A stretch of DNA of 64,000 bases, taken from the NCBI GenBank assembly GCA_963807925.1, contig CAWEDP010000002.1, positions 3,249,752-3,313,751 on the forward strand, read 5' to 3'. This DNA is from CAWEDP01 sp963807925. Its GTDB lineage: Bacteria > Acidobacteriota > Vicinamibacteria > Vicinamibacterales > CAVVIG01. Every line of letters begins with the position of its first letter. Positions within the stretch are counted from its first letter, which is position 1. The notes beneath the pieces were generated by a model. The model had not been told where the DNA came from and did no database searches. It saw only the letters and a program-made list of their open reading frames with translations. Position numbers and translations under genes: made by a program. Below are positions 55,072 through 64,000 of the stretch, in pieces.

Positions 55072-56350
55072 CAGGATGCTGAAAAAGTGACGTTCAGCGC
55101 TCGGTTATCGTTCGCCCAATCATGATGGCGACATCGCTCGTGGCTCGTGGTCCTCATGCCTTGGTTCCGTCAGGCTGGCTGGGCCAGCAGTGTGCGCATC
55201 CGGACCAGGTTAAACGCCGCGGCGGTGAAGATGAAGTTCCAGTTGACGCGCGCGCCGCCGCGGTGTCGCAGCTTGCGCATCAGACCGACCGTCTTCATCC
55301 AGCCGAAACATTGCTCGACCAGCTTTCGTTTCTGTTGACTGACCGCGTAGCCCGGATGTCGGGTCGTGCGCGCATCGATCGCGCTGCCGCGAGTCGCCGT
55401 CTCGGGATACTGGGCCACATGCGGGGTGACGCCCAGCGTGCGGAGTTGGTGCACGAAACCTTTGGTGTCGTAGTTCTTGTCGCCGCCGACCGTCACGCGA
55501 TGGGTGTCGGGCAGATCGGCAATCATCGCCCCGGCTGCATCGCGCTCCGCCGTCCCCGTGGCATGCGTGACCAGCGCGTCGATGATCAAGCCGTGACGAT
55601 TCTCCGTGAGCACATGCCCGAGATACGCCAACTTGGCTTCCTGCCCCGAGGCTTTCTTGTACAGGCGCGCGTCCGGATCGGTGGTCGACGCATGCGTGTC
55701 GTTCGCCCGCTCCTCGCCGCGGAAGTTCACGGTCGGATTGCGGCCCGTCGGATCATCCGCTGGTGGATCCGGGCGGTCCTTGGGGCGAAAACTTTTCTGA
55801 CTCGCCCACGCCTCGAGCAACGTGCCATCCACGGTGAAGTGGTCATCCGAGAGCAAGCCCGCCGCCCCCGCAGCCGCCCGCACTTCAAGGAAAAACGCCT
55901 GCGCGATGTCGCCCTCCAAGAGCCGGTCTCGATTCTTGCTGAAGACGGTCGGCACCCAGACCGGGTCATCCATACTCAGGCCGATGAACCACCGAAACAA
56001 CAGGTTGTACTGCAGTTGCTCCATCAGCAGCCGTTCGCTGCGCACGGTGTACAACGTCTGCAGCAACAACGCCCGCAGCAACTGCTCGGGCGGGATCGAC
56101 GGCCGACCGATGTCCGAGTACAGCCGGTCAAAACGAGGCGACAACCGCCCGAGCACTGCGTCGGTCATCTGCCGAATCGGACGCAGCGGATGGTCGGCAG
56201 GGATCCGATCCTCCGGCGACAGGTAACTAAACAGATGCCCCGTTTGCTGGTCGTCTCCACGCATCGGCTGGCTCCCTCCGTGAATGGGAGCATCGTAGTA
56301 CGACGAGATCACGATGTCGATCCCATGGGAGTCACTTTTTCAGCATCCTG
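55072..56350 (-). mobile_element. IS5-family insertion sequence, copy 1
   Basis: The inverted ends CAGGATGCTGAAAAAGTGAC and the matching ...AGTCACTTTTTCAGCATCCTG delimit a 1,279-bp element with a single transposase gene. It lies 18 bp after the NO-reductase stop and is flanked by CTAG. Confidence 0.92.
55170..56312 (-). CDS. IS5 family transposase (380 aa), intact copy
   Basis: This is a DDE transposase. The N-terminal region reads DRIPADHPLRPIRQMTDAVL, then a helical region LLRALLLQTLYTVRSERLLM. The DDE core has DDHFTVDGTLLEAWASQKSF (first Asp), VTVGGDKNYDTKGFVHQLR (second Asp) and KRKLVEQCFGWMKTVGLMRK (Glu). A start ATG at 56270 (MRGDDQQTGHLFSY) is the usual one for the family; the longer frame begins at 56312. 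The C-terminus ends NLVRMRTLLAQPA. Confidence 0.93.
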   Translation of the reverse strand: MISSYYDAPIHGGSQPMRGDDQQTGHLFSYLSPEDRIPADHPLRPIRQMTDAVLGRLSPRFDRLYSDIGRPSIPPEQLLRALLLQTLYTVRSERLLMEQLQYNLLFRWFIGLSMDDPVWVPTVFSKNRDRLLEGDIAQAFFLEVRAAAGAAGLLSDDHFTVDGTLLEAWASQKSFRPKDRPDPPADDPTGRNPTVNFRGEERANDTHASTTDPDARLYKKASGQEAKLAYLGHVLTENRHGLIIDALVTHATGTAERDAAGAMIADLPDTHRVTVGGDKNYDTKGFVHQLRTLGVTPHVAQYPETATRGSAIDARTTRHPGYAVSQQKRKLVEQCFGWMKTVGLMRKLRHRGGARVNWNFIFTAAAFNLVRMRTLLAQPA

Positions 56351-56612
56351 CTAGTGGTGGGCGCACCTGGTGGGCGCACCTCGAGTTCACCCCTATAAAC
56401 ATTGATGTCATACCGACGTCGACCTCAAACCGATCCGCGTAGACTGTGCGGCGTCCACGCTCGCCGCGCTCGGGTTGAAGGAGGCCGAGATGAGACTGAT
56501 CGGCTGCGACTTACATATGAGCCAGCAATCGATAGCGATGTTGGATCGCGACACCGGTGAGATCGTCGAGAGGACATTGACGCACGAAGGCGGGGCCGTC
56601 CGCGAGTTCTAT

Positions 56613-57890
56613 CAGGATGCTGAAAAAGTGACGTTCAGCGCTCGGTTATCGTTCGCCCAATCATGATGGCGACATCGCTCGTGGCTCGTGGTCCTCATGC
56701 CTTGGTTCCGTCAGGCTGGCTGGGCCAGCAGTGTGCGCATCCGGACCAGGTTAAACGCCGCGGCGGTGAAGATGAAGTTCCAGTTGACGCGCGCGCCGCC
56801 GCGGTGTCGCAGCTTGCGCATCAGACCGACCGTCTTCATCCAGCCGAAACATTGCTCGACCAGCTTTCGTTTCTGTTGACTGACCGCGTAGCCCGGATGT
56901 CGGGTCGTGCGCGCATCGATCGCGCTGCCGCGAGTCGCCGTCTCGGGATACTGGGCCACATGCGGGGTGACGCCCAGCGTGCGGAGTTGGTGCACGAAAC
57001 CTTTGGTGTCGTAGTTCTTGTCGCCGCCGACCGTCACGCGATGGGTGTCGGGCAGATCGGCAATCATCGCCCCGGCTGCATCGCGCTCCGCCGTCCCCGT
57101 GGCATGCGTGACCAGCGCGTCGATGATCAAGCCGTGACGATTCTCCGTGAGCACATGCCCGAGATACGCCAACTTGGCTTCCTGCCCCGAGGCTTTCTTG
57201 TACAGGCGCGCGTCCGGATCGGTGGTCGACGCATGCGTGTCGTTCGCCCGCTCCTCGCCGCGGAAGTTCACGGTCGGATTGCGGCCCGTCGGATCATCCG
57301 CTGGTGGATCCGGGCGGTCCTTGGGGCGAAAACTTTTCTGACTCGCCCACGCCTCAGCAACGTGCCATCCACGGTGAAGTGGTCATCCGAGAGCAAGCCC
57401 GCCGCCCCCGCAGCCGCCCGCACTTCAAGGAAAAACGCCTGCGCGATGTCGCCCTCCAAGAGCCGGTCTCGATTCTTGCTGAAGACGGTCGGCACCCAGA
57501 CCGGGTCATCCATACTCAGGCCGATGAACCACCGAAACAACAGGTTGTACTGCAGTTGCTCCATCAGCAGCCGTTCGCTGCGCACGGTGTACAACGTCTG
57601 CAGCAACAACGCCCGCAGCAACTGCTCGGGCGGGATCGACGGCCGACCGATGTCCGAGTACAGCCGGTCAAAACGAGGCGACAACCGCCCGAGCACTGCG
57701 TCGGTCATCTGCCGAATCGGACGCAGCGGATGGTCGGCAGGGATCCGATCCTCCGGCGACAGGTAACTAAACAGATGCCCCGTTTGCTGGTCGTCTCCAC
57801 GCATCGGCTGGCTCCCTCCGTGAATGGGAGCATCGTAGTACGACGAGATCACGATGTCGATCCCATGGGAGTCACTTTTTCAGCATCCTG
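56613..57890 (-). mobile_element. IS5-family insertion sequence, copy 2 (inside IS110)
   Basis: It is practically identical to 55072-56350 and one base shorter. The target duplication is CTAT (56609-56612 and 57891-57894). Removing the element restores EFYASIP of the IS110 gene. The missing base is in CCTCGAGCAA, here CCTCAGCAA, near 57354. Confidence 0.92.
56711..57852 (-). pseudogene. IS5 family transposase, copy 2, frameshifted
   Basis: The two frames together give the same protein as the intact copy. The break comes right after VDGTLL, the first catalytic Asp region, where one G is missing. As the rest of the two copies looks identical, this is either a very recent mutation or a sequencing indel. 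Confidence 0.88.
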
Positions 57891-58005
57891 CTATGCTTCG
57901 ATTCCGCGGCCCGTCGTAGTGGGGATCGAGGCGACCGGCTCGATGAGGTAGTTTCTGCGGCTGATGGAGGAGCTGGCCATCGAGTGTCGCGTGGGTCATC
58001 CCGCG

Positions 58006-58095
58006 GGGACCACGCCACCGGCAGGCGGCCGCGGCGGCGGCCGCGTTCCCCCGATTCCGGGTTCCTTCACGATCATCATGGTCGGCATCAAGTAA
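58006..58095 (+). pseudogene. C-terminal remnant of an unknown plus-strand gene
   Basis: About 29 codons read GTTPPAGGRGGGRVPPIPGS, then FTIIMVGIK and TAA, directly after the cut end of the IS110 gene and directly before an intrinsic terminator. The Gly/Arg/Pro-rich tail ending in a hydrophobic beta-like segment is not a known IS110 end, so it is the last part of another gene that the IS110 truncated or fused with. I do not recognise the family. Confidence 0.4.
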
Positions 58096-58118
58096 GCCGG
58101 CCGATCCGTCGGATGGCG

Positions 58119-58157
58119 GGCGCCGGGGTCTTCCAAGATTCCGGCGCCGTTTTTTTT
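58119..58157 (+). terminator. Rho-independent terminator, T-tract now carrying ISL3
   Basis: GGCGCCGG (58119) pairs with CCGGCGCC (58141) around 14 nt, followed by G and eight T. It belongs to the remnant gene ending at 58095. The second ISL3 copy begins right after the T-run, and seven T recur beyond its right end (59606-59612), so the T-tract was the duplicated target. Confidence 0.75.
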
Positions 58158-59436
58158 CGGTCTTCACCGATTTGAGGTACAGCCTCTGGGGGCTGAGAAA
58201 ACGAGCCAGATCGCGAGCGGACCGGATCGGGTGAGCGGTGGCCCACTTCAATTTCAAGAGGAGCATCGCGTCATCGCGCATGCCTCGCGCGCGTCGGAGG
58301 ACGGCCTTGATCGTGGTGTTCAACGACTCGACGACTCCGAACCGAACGGGATGGTCGCAGTACGCGGCGATGCCATCGATGTGCGCGACTAACGTGTCAC
58401 CCAGTTTCTCCATCTCCGGGAGCCGCTGCCAGCGCAAGGCCTCGAGCCATCCCCACAGAAAGTTGGCGACGCCATCGCGGGTCTTATAGGTCCACAGGTG
58501 ATCGAGCTCTTCGCGCAACACATAGGCTTTGAACAGGCGCCGATTGACGGCAAAGAGCGCACGCAGTTCTTGGCGCTTCGAGCCGCGGACCGTCTTCCAC
58601 CGTCTGAGCAACAGCCACCGCTTGCCGCGACCGAATGCCCGCATCACGGCACCCGCGCGAAAGAACTCCTGGCGTCGCACGTCGTCGAGCGCGGCCGAGG
58701 CGTGCTGCAGCACATGAAACTTGTCGTACACGATCGCCGCGGTCGGCAGCTGCTGGGCCACGGCGTTGGCGTACGGCCGATGCATGTCCGTACAGACGGC
58801 GTCGACCGCGGCGCGCTGCCGGGCATCGAGACACGTGGTCAGCAGGCCGGCCAAGCTCGCCTCCGTCCGATCTTTCGCCACGCCGATCACCTCGCCGTGC
58901 ACCAAGTCCGAGAGCACCGTGTAGAACTTCTGCGCCTTGCCGCGGTGAATTTCGTCGGCGCCGAGATATCGAGGACGGCGTCGCGGACGCTGCCCGTCCC
59001 AGTCGCGCAGGAACGCGTGCTCCGCTCGACGGGCTTTTCCCCAACTGACGCCGTGGCGGATCGCGGCATGCGACGTCGGCATCGACTGACAGTCCACCCC
59101 GATCTGTTGCCGCAAGCGCCGCGTGACCCGCGCCTTCGAATCGGCGAACTCGATGGCTTCGGTGCGAATGCCGCAGTGGCGACACCGGACGCGTCGCTGC
59201 ACATACACGAGGGTGACGGGATGCGACGCCCACGGGACATCGTCCCACGTGCGCTCGCGCGCCGATCGTACGCGACTCGTGCGGCGCCCACAGCCACTGC
59301 ATCCGTAGCGCCGGACCCCGCGGCGCTCGATTCGAATCCTCAACCGGCTGTCGACCGCGTCGCTATCACTCTCCGTCGCCACCACCCGAAACCCCGGCAA
59401 GCCCAGAATCCACGTACAATCGCGCCGCGATCCCAC
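58158..59436 (-). CDS. ISL3 family transposase, copy 2 (C-terminus read through by a 1-base insertion)
   Basis: The protein is identical to the copy at 41624-42895 up to FLSPQRLY. There an extra base changes the frame, removing the stop in the inverted repeat. Translation then runs through the terminator and on to 57880 (…LKSVKTEKKRRR…), adding about 95 residues of no family character. The catalytic residues (Asp in ADEIHRG, Asp in CTDMHRP, Glu in VVESLNTT) are unchanged. The tail may be an artefact of a miscalled base. Confidence 0.88.
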
Positions 59437-59605
59437 CGGTCCTCCCTTGTTGTTTGCACATCAAGAGAAGATGACACCGGATGGTCCGGTGCACGTGGGA
59501 TCGCCTTGATCGACCAGGCCGCCGAGCAGACCGCCCACCCAACAGCGGTCCGCGCAGGCGGCCGGGTATTACCTCAAATCGCTGTACTCAAATCGACGAA
59601 GAGCC
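58158..59605 (-). mobile_element. ISL3-family insertion sequence, copy 2
   Basis: This is a second copy of the element at 41618-43064, with the same ends. The flanks are eight T on the left and seven T on the right, consistent with an 8-bp duplication in which one T was lost or miscounted. One extra base (GAGGTACA versus GAGTACA) lies in the left inverted repeat. Confidence 0.92.
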
Positions 59606-59663
59606 TTTTTTTGGTCAGCGCGACCGCGTCGACGGCGTGTACCCTGAAGGGCTGGCTCGACGC

Positions 59664-60404
59664 TCAACCTTGATGCGTGAGGAGTTCGATCAGTCGTTCC
59701 TCGAAGGCGTCAAGATCGGCCCCAAGGTCGCCCGTGGCACCCGTGTAGACAACCCTGCCCCTGGCGATGACGCTGATCTCGCTGCACAAACTCCGGATCT
59801 CCTGCGCGTCGTGACTGCTCAGGAATGTCGTGACCTGCTCCTGCGCGGCGAGATCGCGCAGCAGCTTCCACGTCTCACGCTTCGCCGGCAGATCGAGCCC
59901 GCGCGTCGGCTCGTCGAGAAAGAGCACTTTCGGATGGCCCATCAGCGCGCGCGCAATCTCGACGCGTCGTTTCATTCCCGTGCTGTACGTCCCGATCAGC
60001 TTGCCTCGGAACTTCGCCTCGAGGCCAACGTCATCGAGGAGGCGCTCGACGCGGTCGGCGGGATCCGGCATGTGGCGGATGCGAGCGAAGTACGCGAGAT
60101 ATTCGCGCGCGGTCCACGTCGATTGGCTCTCGCTCGTCTCGTCACTCACGAGGCCGACGAGCCTGCGCACCGCGAGCGGCTCCCGGACGACGTCGTGCCC
60201 CCAGAGCCTCGCCATGCCGCCGCTCGGGGGAAGCAAGGTCGTGAGGACGCGAATCGTCGTGGTCTTACCCGCGCCGTTCAGGCCGAGGAAGCCATAGAGC
60301 TGTCCTTTCGGAATCTTCAGCGTCACGTCGTCCACCGCGACGAAGTGTCCGAATCGACGCGTGAGACCGTGCGTCTCGATGGCCCAGTCGGCGCCGGCGC
60401 TCAT
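59664..60404 (-). CDS. ABC transporter ATP-binding protein
   Basis: This ATPase (246 aa) belongs to the CcmA/drug-exporter type. Walker A is GLNGAGKTTT, the signature is YSTGMKRRVEIARAL (STGMK, as in Nod/CcmA-like proteins), and Walker B is VLFLDEPTRGLDLP. The H-loop is in FLSSHDAQEIRSL. It pairs with the upstream permease; the ATG at 60404 overlaps the permease TGA (ATGA). The transported substrate is unknown; the ABC-2-type partner suggests export. Confidence 0.9.
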   Translation of the reverse strand: MSAGADWAIETHGLTRRFGHFVAVDDVTLKIPKGQLYGFLGLNGAGKTTTIRVLTTLLPPSGGMARLWGHDVVREPLAVRRLVGLVSDETSESQSTWTAREYLAYFARIRHMPDPADRVERLLDDVGLEAKFRGKLIGTYSTGMKRRVEIARALMGHPKVLFLDEPTRGLDLPAKRETWKLLRDLAAQEQVTTFLSSHDAQEIRSLCSEISVIARGRVVYTGATGDLGADLDAFEERLIELLTHQG

Positions 60405-61843
60405 CGCGTCCGCCACCATCGTGTGACCGCAGCGATCAGGCACAGGAACGGAAGCAGGGCAGAAGCGGCGCCCATCTCGTAGATGGCGCTCGCGACTTGC
60501 GCGTCGATGGCGGCCCGTGCGCTGAGCGTGCGCGTCTGGTCGTCGCCCTCCACGTGGTACGACGCCGTGACATTGAGAGGATACCGATCGCCGCTGATGT
60601 CCCACGGCTTTGTCGGATTCAGCGTCACGGGGACGCGCGCGACCCATCCGGTGACGATGTGGTGGCCGTCAGCCGCGGCCGGACCGAGATCGTTCGCATA
60701 CGTCCGCGTCTCCAAGTGCTGCACCCCGGTGGCGAGCGCGCCCGGATCGCCGGTCGCGTCCAACCCACTCTCGCCGGCGATCTGGATCTGCAGGTCGGTA
60801 ATGTGCTGGCTTGCGTCGACTGGCAGGAGAATCATCAGGTCCCGCTGCGTGCGCTGGTCGGTGCCGATCGGCGGCCACTCGTCACGATTGAGGATCGTGC
60901 TGCGGCAGCGCTCCGGGAGATGGCCGCCCGGTTGCGTCAATGCCAGACTGTTGCCCGCGCGCGCGAAGAGCGCGCGGACGGCCGGTGCGTTGTTCGCGCG
61001 AGGCGCGGGAGTGTCGTAGTCGACATCCGCGAGGAACGTCGGGACGAGCGCGATGGCGACGATGGCGATCGTGATCGTCGATCGCTGGGCGGCAGTCATT
61101 TCCCAGGTCTCGACGCCTTGCGCGCGAAGGAACACCCACACCGCGAGCGCGAACGCTGCGAACCCGACGATCGCCAGCGCGATCCAGGTGAAGGTCGTGT
61201 GTGTCGGAATACTGTTCGCCGCCAGCGTGAATCCCAGCGCGTTCTTGAGGAGGACGGCGGGACTCAGGAGCGTGAGGTGCCCGGTGCGCGTCGCGCCGTT
61301 GCCTTGTGCCACGAGCAGTTCCTGGAGCGGCACCAGACCCGCGTAGGCGAGGAGGACGCCCATGCCGGTCGCGGCAGGTGCGGCGATGCTCCGGCCGATA
61401 AAGAGCACGCCGATCAGCGTGCCCACGGCCACGCTCACGACCAGAATGCCTGGCGCCCAGATCAGGAATCTGCCCAGGAGGAAGGGCAGCCCCACGTGGT
61501 GCATGTATATCAGCAGCATCGGCATGAGCGCGAGATAGTAAGCGCCCGCGAGCGTGACGAGGACCAAGACTTTCGCGACGAGCCACGTGCGCCGTTCAAC
61601 GGGGGCGGTGAAGACGCTCTCGACGAAGCGATTCGCGCGCGGACTGGCGATCGCGCCGGCCGCGAAGGGAATGAACGCGAGCGGCACAAGACAGTACGCG
61701 ATGATGCCGTAGCCGTCGAGCCAGGTGTCTTGCGTCGCGACCGTGGCGAGCCCGCCGACCGCCAACAGCATGACGGCTGCGCCCAGCCACGCGAAGCGGC
61801 CGCGCATCGTGGCTTTCAGTTCTTCGACGTAAAGCGTGCCCAC
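60401..61843 (-). CDS. ABC-2-type transporter permease with large periplasmic/extracytoplasmic domain (480 aa)
   Basis: Six to seven hydrophobic helices in the first ~280 residues (FAWLGAAVMLLAVGGLATVA, MPMLLIYMHHVGLPFLLGRF and others) are followed by a soluble domain of about 170 residues (LADVDYDTPAPRANNAPAVR ... YPLNVTASYHVEG). One last helix, ASALLPFLCLIAAVTRW, closes the protein. ABC-2-type export is inferred from topology and from the coupled ATPase; no substrate is known. The start MGTLYVEELKATMRGRFAW is natural for the family. It follows the propeller gene on the same strand by 8 bp. Confidence 0.8.
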   Translation of the reverse strand: MGTLYVEELKATMRGRFAWLGAAVMLLAVGGLATVATQDTWLDGYGIIAYCLVPLAFIPFAAGAIASPRANRFVESVFTAPVERRTWLVAKVLVLVTLAGAYYLALMPMLLIYMHHVGLPFLLGRFLIWAPGILVVSVAVGTLIGVLFIGRSIAAPAATGMGVLLAYAGLVPLQELLVAQGNGATRTGHLTLLSPAVLLKNALGFTLAANSIPTHTTFTWIALAIVGFAAFALAVWVFLRAQGVETWEMTAAQRSTITIAIVAIALVPTFLADVDYDTPAPRANNAPAVRALFARAGNSLALTQPGGHLPERCRSTILNRDEWPPIGTDQRTQRDLMILLPVDASQHITDLQIQIAGESGLDATGDPGALATGVQHLETRTYANDLGPAAADGHHIVTGWVARVPVTLNPTKPWDISGDRYPLNVTASYHVEGDDQTRTLSARAAIDAQVASAIYEMGAASALLPFLCLIAAVTRWWRTR

Positions 61844-61851
61844 CGGGGATG

Positions 61852-62918
61852 TTACTTGGCTGGCGAGACAATCACGAGCGCCGGCAGCCTGACGCCGCCG
61901 CCGTGGGCCAAGTAGACGGTCCCGTCTTTCGTGACGACGCCATTTCGAGCACCATTTTGCGTTGCAACTTGCGCAACCGTGGTCAACTTGCCCGCGTTAT
62001 CAGCACGGGCGATCGTGAGCGTGGCCGCCTGAGCCGCACCGACATACAACAGGTGTGTGGCGGACTCATAATGGATGTCGTCGACGCCGTCGCCCGTGTC
62101 GACTTTCGACAGCACCGCGCCGTCGCCGCCCACGTTCATCACCTCGGCGAGCGCATCGCACCCGATGAACAAATGGCCCGCGGCGACGTCGAGGCCCATG
62201 CCGTGCGGACCACCGCCGCCACACGCCGGATTCCACGTCGCGACGGTGTCATGTGTCTTGAGATCGATGGCGACGGTGCGATCTTTGTCTTCCAGGTTCG
62301 TATAGAACCGACCACGTTGGCGTCCACGGCGTAGCCTTCCGGGTTGCCCGGAAATGTGAGCTTCGTCTTCTGCGCCAACGTGGTCGCGTCGAGGATCCGA
62401 ATGCCCTGTTCGCCGGGGGTGGTCACCCACACCTCCTTGGTCGGTGCGACATAGGCGACGCCATCTGGTCGGGAGTCCAGATGCTGACACGCCACACGTG
62501 CGAGCGTGCGGGAGTTGAAGGCACACACCTCCGAACCGCCGCGGTTCCCGATGTACACGACGCCATCGCCAATGCTCACCCCAGAGGGTCCCAGCACGCG
62601 CGTGCCGCCCCGCGCCTGCACCTGCGAGGTGGGCAAGTTGGGAATCTGGCGAACGTGGCCGGTCGCCACGTCGACGACGTCTACCGCGCCAGTATTTCCA
62701 CCGGGCACCCACAGGCTATTGGTCGCCGGATCAAACGCAATATAGTCCATGGACACATCGCCGGTCCCGTTGTCCGGCAGCGGCAGCGTACGGACGGTGT
62801 AACTACTCGCGGCGCGGCCGTCCTGCGCGTTTGCTGACATCGTCATCGCGCCGATGACGATCACCGAGGCGGACATCACGAACACGATCGAGGGCTTGAA
62901 GAACGTGGCACTCGTCAT
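61852..62918 (-). CDS. YncE-like beta-propeller secreted protein, one frameshift
   Basis: A signal peptide (FVMSASVIVIGAMTMSANAQ) is followed by repeats typical of YncE/NHL-type propellers: DYIAFDPATNSLWVPGGNTG, VDVVDVATGHVRQIPNL, YIGNRGGSEVCAFNSRTLA and GHLFIGCDALAEVMNVGG. The frame slips near 62310, from GNPEGYAVDAN into GRFYTNLEDKDRTVAIDLKT. Joined length is about 355 residues. It precedes the ABC export pair by 8 bp and might be cotranscribed. Role unknown; such proteins are often periplasmic ligand- or scaffold-type. Confidence 0.8.
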
Positions 62919-62958
62919 CGCTTGCCTCCTGTATTTCGGGTCTCACGCCGCCGCATCG

Positions 62959-63435
62959 CTATTCCTTTGTTTCGGCGCCATCCGCCTTGACCAGAACCTC
63001 GTGCCTCTTGCCCGCCTTGTCTGTATAGCCGGCCTCGTACATCATCGGTTGTCCGGTCTTCACGTACGTTTCGACCACCCGGAGCGTGCCGCCCCCCACC
63101 TTCTTTAGGATCGTCGCTTTGGCCGGGGCGGGAATGGCATCGATGGTTGTGGCCTCTTCCACCAACAGCAGTTTGCCCTTGGTGTCCACGTTATAGTCTC
63201 GCGTTTGCCCGTTCAGCACGCTTTCCACCTGGTACTGCTGAATGCCGTCTTCGTTGTCTTTGCTGATGCGCTTGAGCTCACCGCCTTTGAGATTGTCCTG
63301 CACGGTTTTCTGCACGGCGGCGGGCAAGTCTTTAAGTTGCAGGCTCTTGGCTTTCTTGTCCTGCGCGGAGGCGGATCCGCCGAACGCCATAATCACGACT
63401 GAACTCATCGCGAGCCAACTGATCAGCGTGCCCAT
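62959..63435 (-). CDS. PepSY-like secreted protein (158 aa)
   Basis: A signal peptide (ISWLAMSSVVIMAFGGSASA) precedes a lysine-rich mature part. KSLQLKDLPAAVQKTVQDNL followed by LKRISKDNEDGIQQYQVESV has the PepSY-like repeat pattern, repeated in IDAIPAPAKATILKKVGGGT. Domain function is not known in detail (PepSY domains are linked to peptidase inhibition and sensing). The start ATG (MGTLISWLAM) has AGGAGATCAAC upstream. It is the first gene of a minus-strand run that continues to the propeller gene. Confidence 0.78.
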   Translation of the reverse strand: MGTLISWLAMSSVVIMAFGGSASAQDKKAKSLQLKDLPAAVQKTVQDNLKGGELKRISKDNEDGIQQYQVESVLNGQTRDYNVDTKGKLLLVEEATTIDAIPAPAKATILKKVGGGTLRVVETYVKTGQPMMYEAGYTDKAGKRHEVLVKADGAETKE

Positions 63436-64000
63436 GTGTTGATCTCCTGAAGACGGAAACGAGGTATCGATGAGTCTAGCCGTTCGACCATGACACGCGC
63501 ATGAACACCAATCCTCGGTCGTTCAACGCACCGCAGCTGTGAGCGCGCTCCGATCGGGTGGACATCATCCCATCGATGAGCGAGCCATGCTCACGAGATT
63601 AGAACTTCAGGCCGTTGTTTCGTTAAGCGACAAAGTGCCAGAGCTGCAGATAATGGTGGTTGCGTGCCCCCGCAAATCCCTTCAATAGAAGCTCAATCGC
63701 TACAACAGTTGCGACGCTCCGATCTCACGGACACGATTTGAACCTGCAAGTGTCGCGTTTCAGGATTCATGGCAGCGCTCGCCCGCGATCACCAGAGGCT
63801 TGAATGGGTGGGAAGGTCTGCTTCCTTCCGCAGTCGATATCGTTGTCGTGGACCCTGACTTTGCGGTCACTCGATACCGAGCGCGCAAAGGAATTTTGAA
63901 GCCTGTGGTTAGGGGGAATGCGCTCTCTCTCGACCCGCTCTCAGCCATGGGAGGGGACCTCTTCAGCGCGGAGATCACTGGCGCTCGGGAGAACCATTGG
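63436..64000. other. Right end of the window, no supported gene
   Basis: No gene can be supported in this 565-bp stretch. A plus-strand frame is open from about 63689 to the window edge (it includes AVDIVVVDPDFAVTRYRARK), but it has no clear start or ribosome-binding site and no family I recognise. It may be the start of a gene that continues beyond the window or chance. Confidence 0.3.

Larger units (their letters stand above)
56490..58005 (+). pseudogene. IS110-type transposase, interrupted by IS5 and truncated
   Basis: The N-terminus MRLIGCDLHMSQQSIAMLDR and ...VREFY precedes an IS5 insertion. On the other side it continues ASIPRPVVVGIEATGSMR, then a TAG where Trp is expected, then FLRLMEELAIECRVGHPA. 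It is cut after GHPA, where a sequence from a different gene starts. The RuvC-like Asp (GCD) and Glu (IEATG) are visible. Only about 80 residues survive. The subfamily differs from the IS110 at 31.9 kb. Confidence 0.8.

Noticed and set aside
61955..61985. Third TTGCG/CGCAA box (TTGCGTTGCAACTTGCGCAA region)
   Set aside because: It lies within the coding region of the propeller gene and the spacing does not match the two clean N4 dyads.

Overview
The window is GC-rich (low-to-mid 60s %). Two very long receptors with an N-terminal carboxypeptidase-regulatory-like (CarboxypepD_reg) domain and TonB/plug-type barrels, a YncE-like propeller and PepSY-like secreted proteins point to an Acidobacteriota genome, Vicinamibacteria-like. 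This is inferred from gene content only. Single-base frame breaks are so frequent that much of the breakage probably comes from indel errors in the assembly; the exact IS copies act as an internal control for this.

Layout. 1-8.2 kb: an integrative element with a type III-like restriction-modification pair (both genes frame-broken), two small unknown proteins, a HExxH metallopeptidase-like protein, and a tyrosine integrase with an excisionase. 8.7-12.3 kb: a TonB-type receptor whose upstream motif recurs at 40.1 kb. 12.6-25.9 kb: mobile DNA, namely a complete IS21-type element, a replication-relaxation-like pair, a large serine recombinase module, a DUF4160/HTH pair, a second IS21-type element missing its right end, and a frame-broken IS256-type element next to a UvrD-helicase remnant. 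27.3-31.36 kb: a 4-kb cargo segment between two identical 52-bp tRNA-Pro 3'-half sequences. It holds a DUF433/DUF5615 toxin-antitoxin pair and a single-chain TOTE-type conflict protein (primase + SF2 helicase + DUF559 nuclease). 31.6-33.8 kb: a tRNA-Asn half site, an IS110 element and a transposase remnant.

33.8-46.3 kb is a metal-homeostasis neighbourhood: an RcnR/CsoR repressor, a heavy-metal P-type ATPase split by an IS3 element, a TonB-type receptor, a DtxR/MntR-type regulator, a frame-broken metallothionein, a bacterioferritin split by ISL3, a universal stress protein and a Zn/Mn-type ABC ATPase plus permease. 46.3-55.1 kb carries small enzymes and a nitric-oxide/denitrification-type cluster: NnrS/heme-copper-like membrane protein, DUF488, cupins, Crp/Fnr regulator, DUF1858 protein and quinol-type NO reductase. 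Two perfect TTGCG-N4-CGCAA boxes lie in this cluster. 55.1-59.6 kb is an IS nest (two IS5 copies, one inside a truncated IS110, and a second ISL3 sitting in the T-tract of a terminator). 59.7-63.4 kb returns to ordinary chromosome: ABC ATPase and permease, a beta-propeller protein and a PepSY-like secreted protein.

The two items most worth following are the compact TOTE cargo segment and the paired regulatory motifs (metal genes; NO genes).
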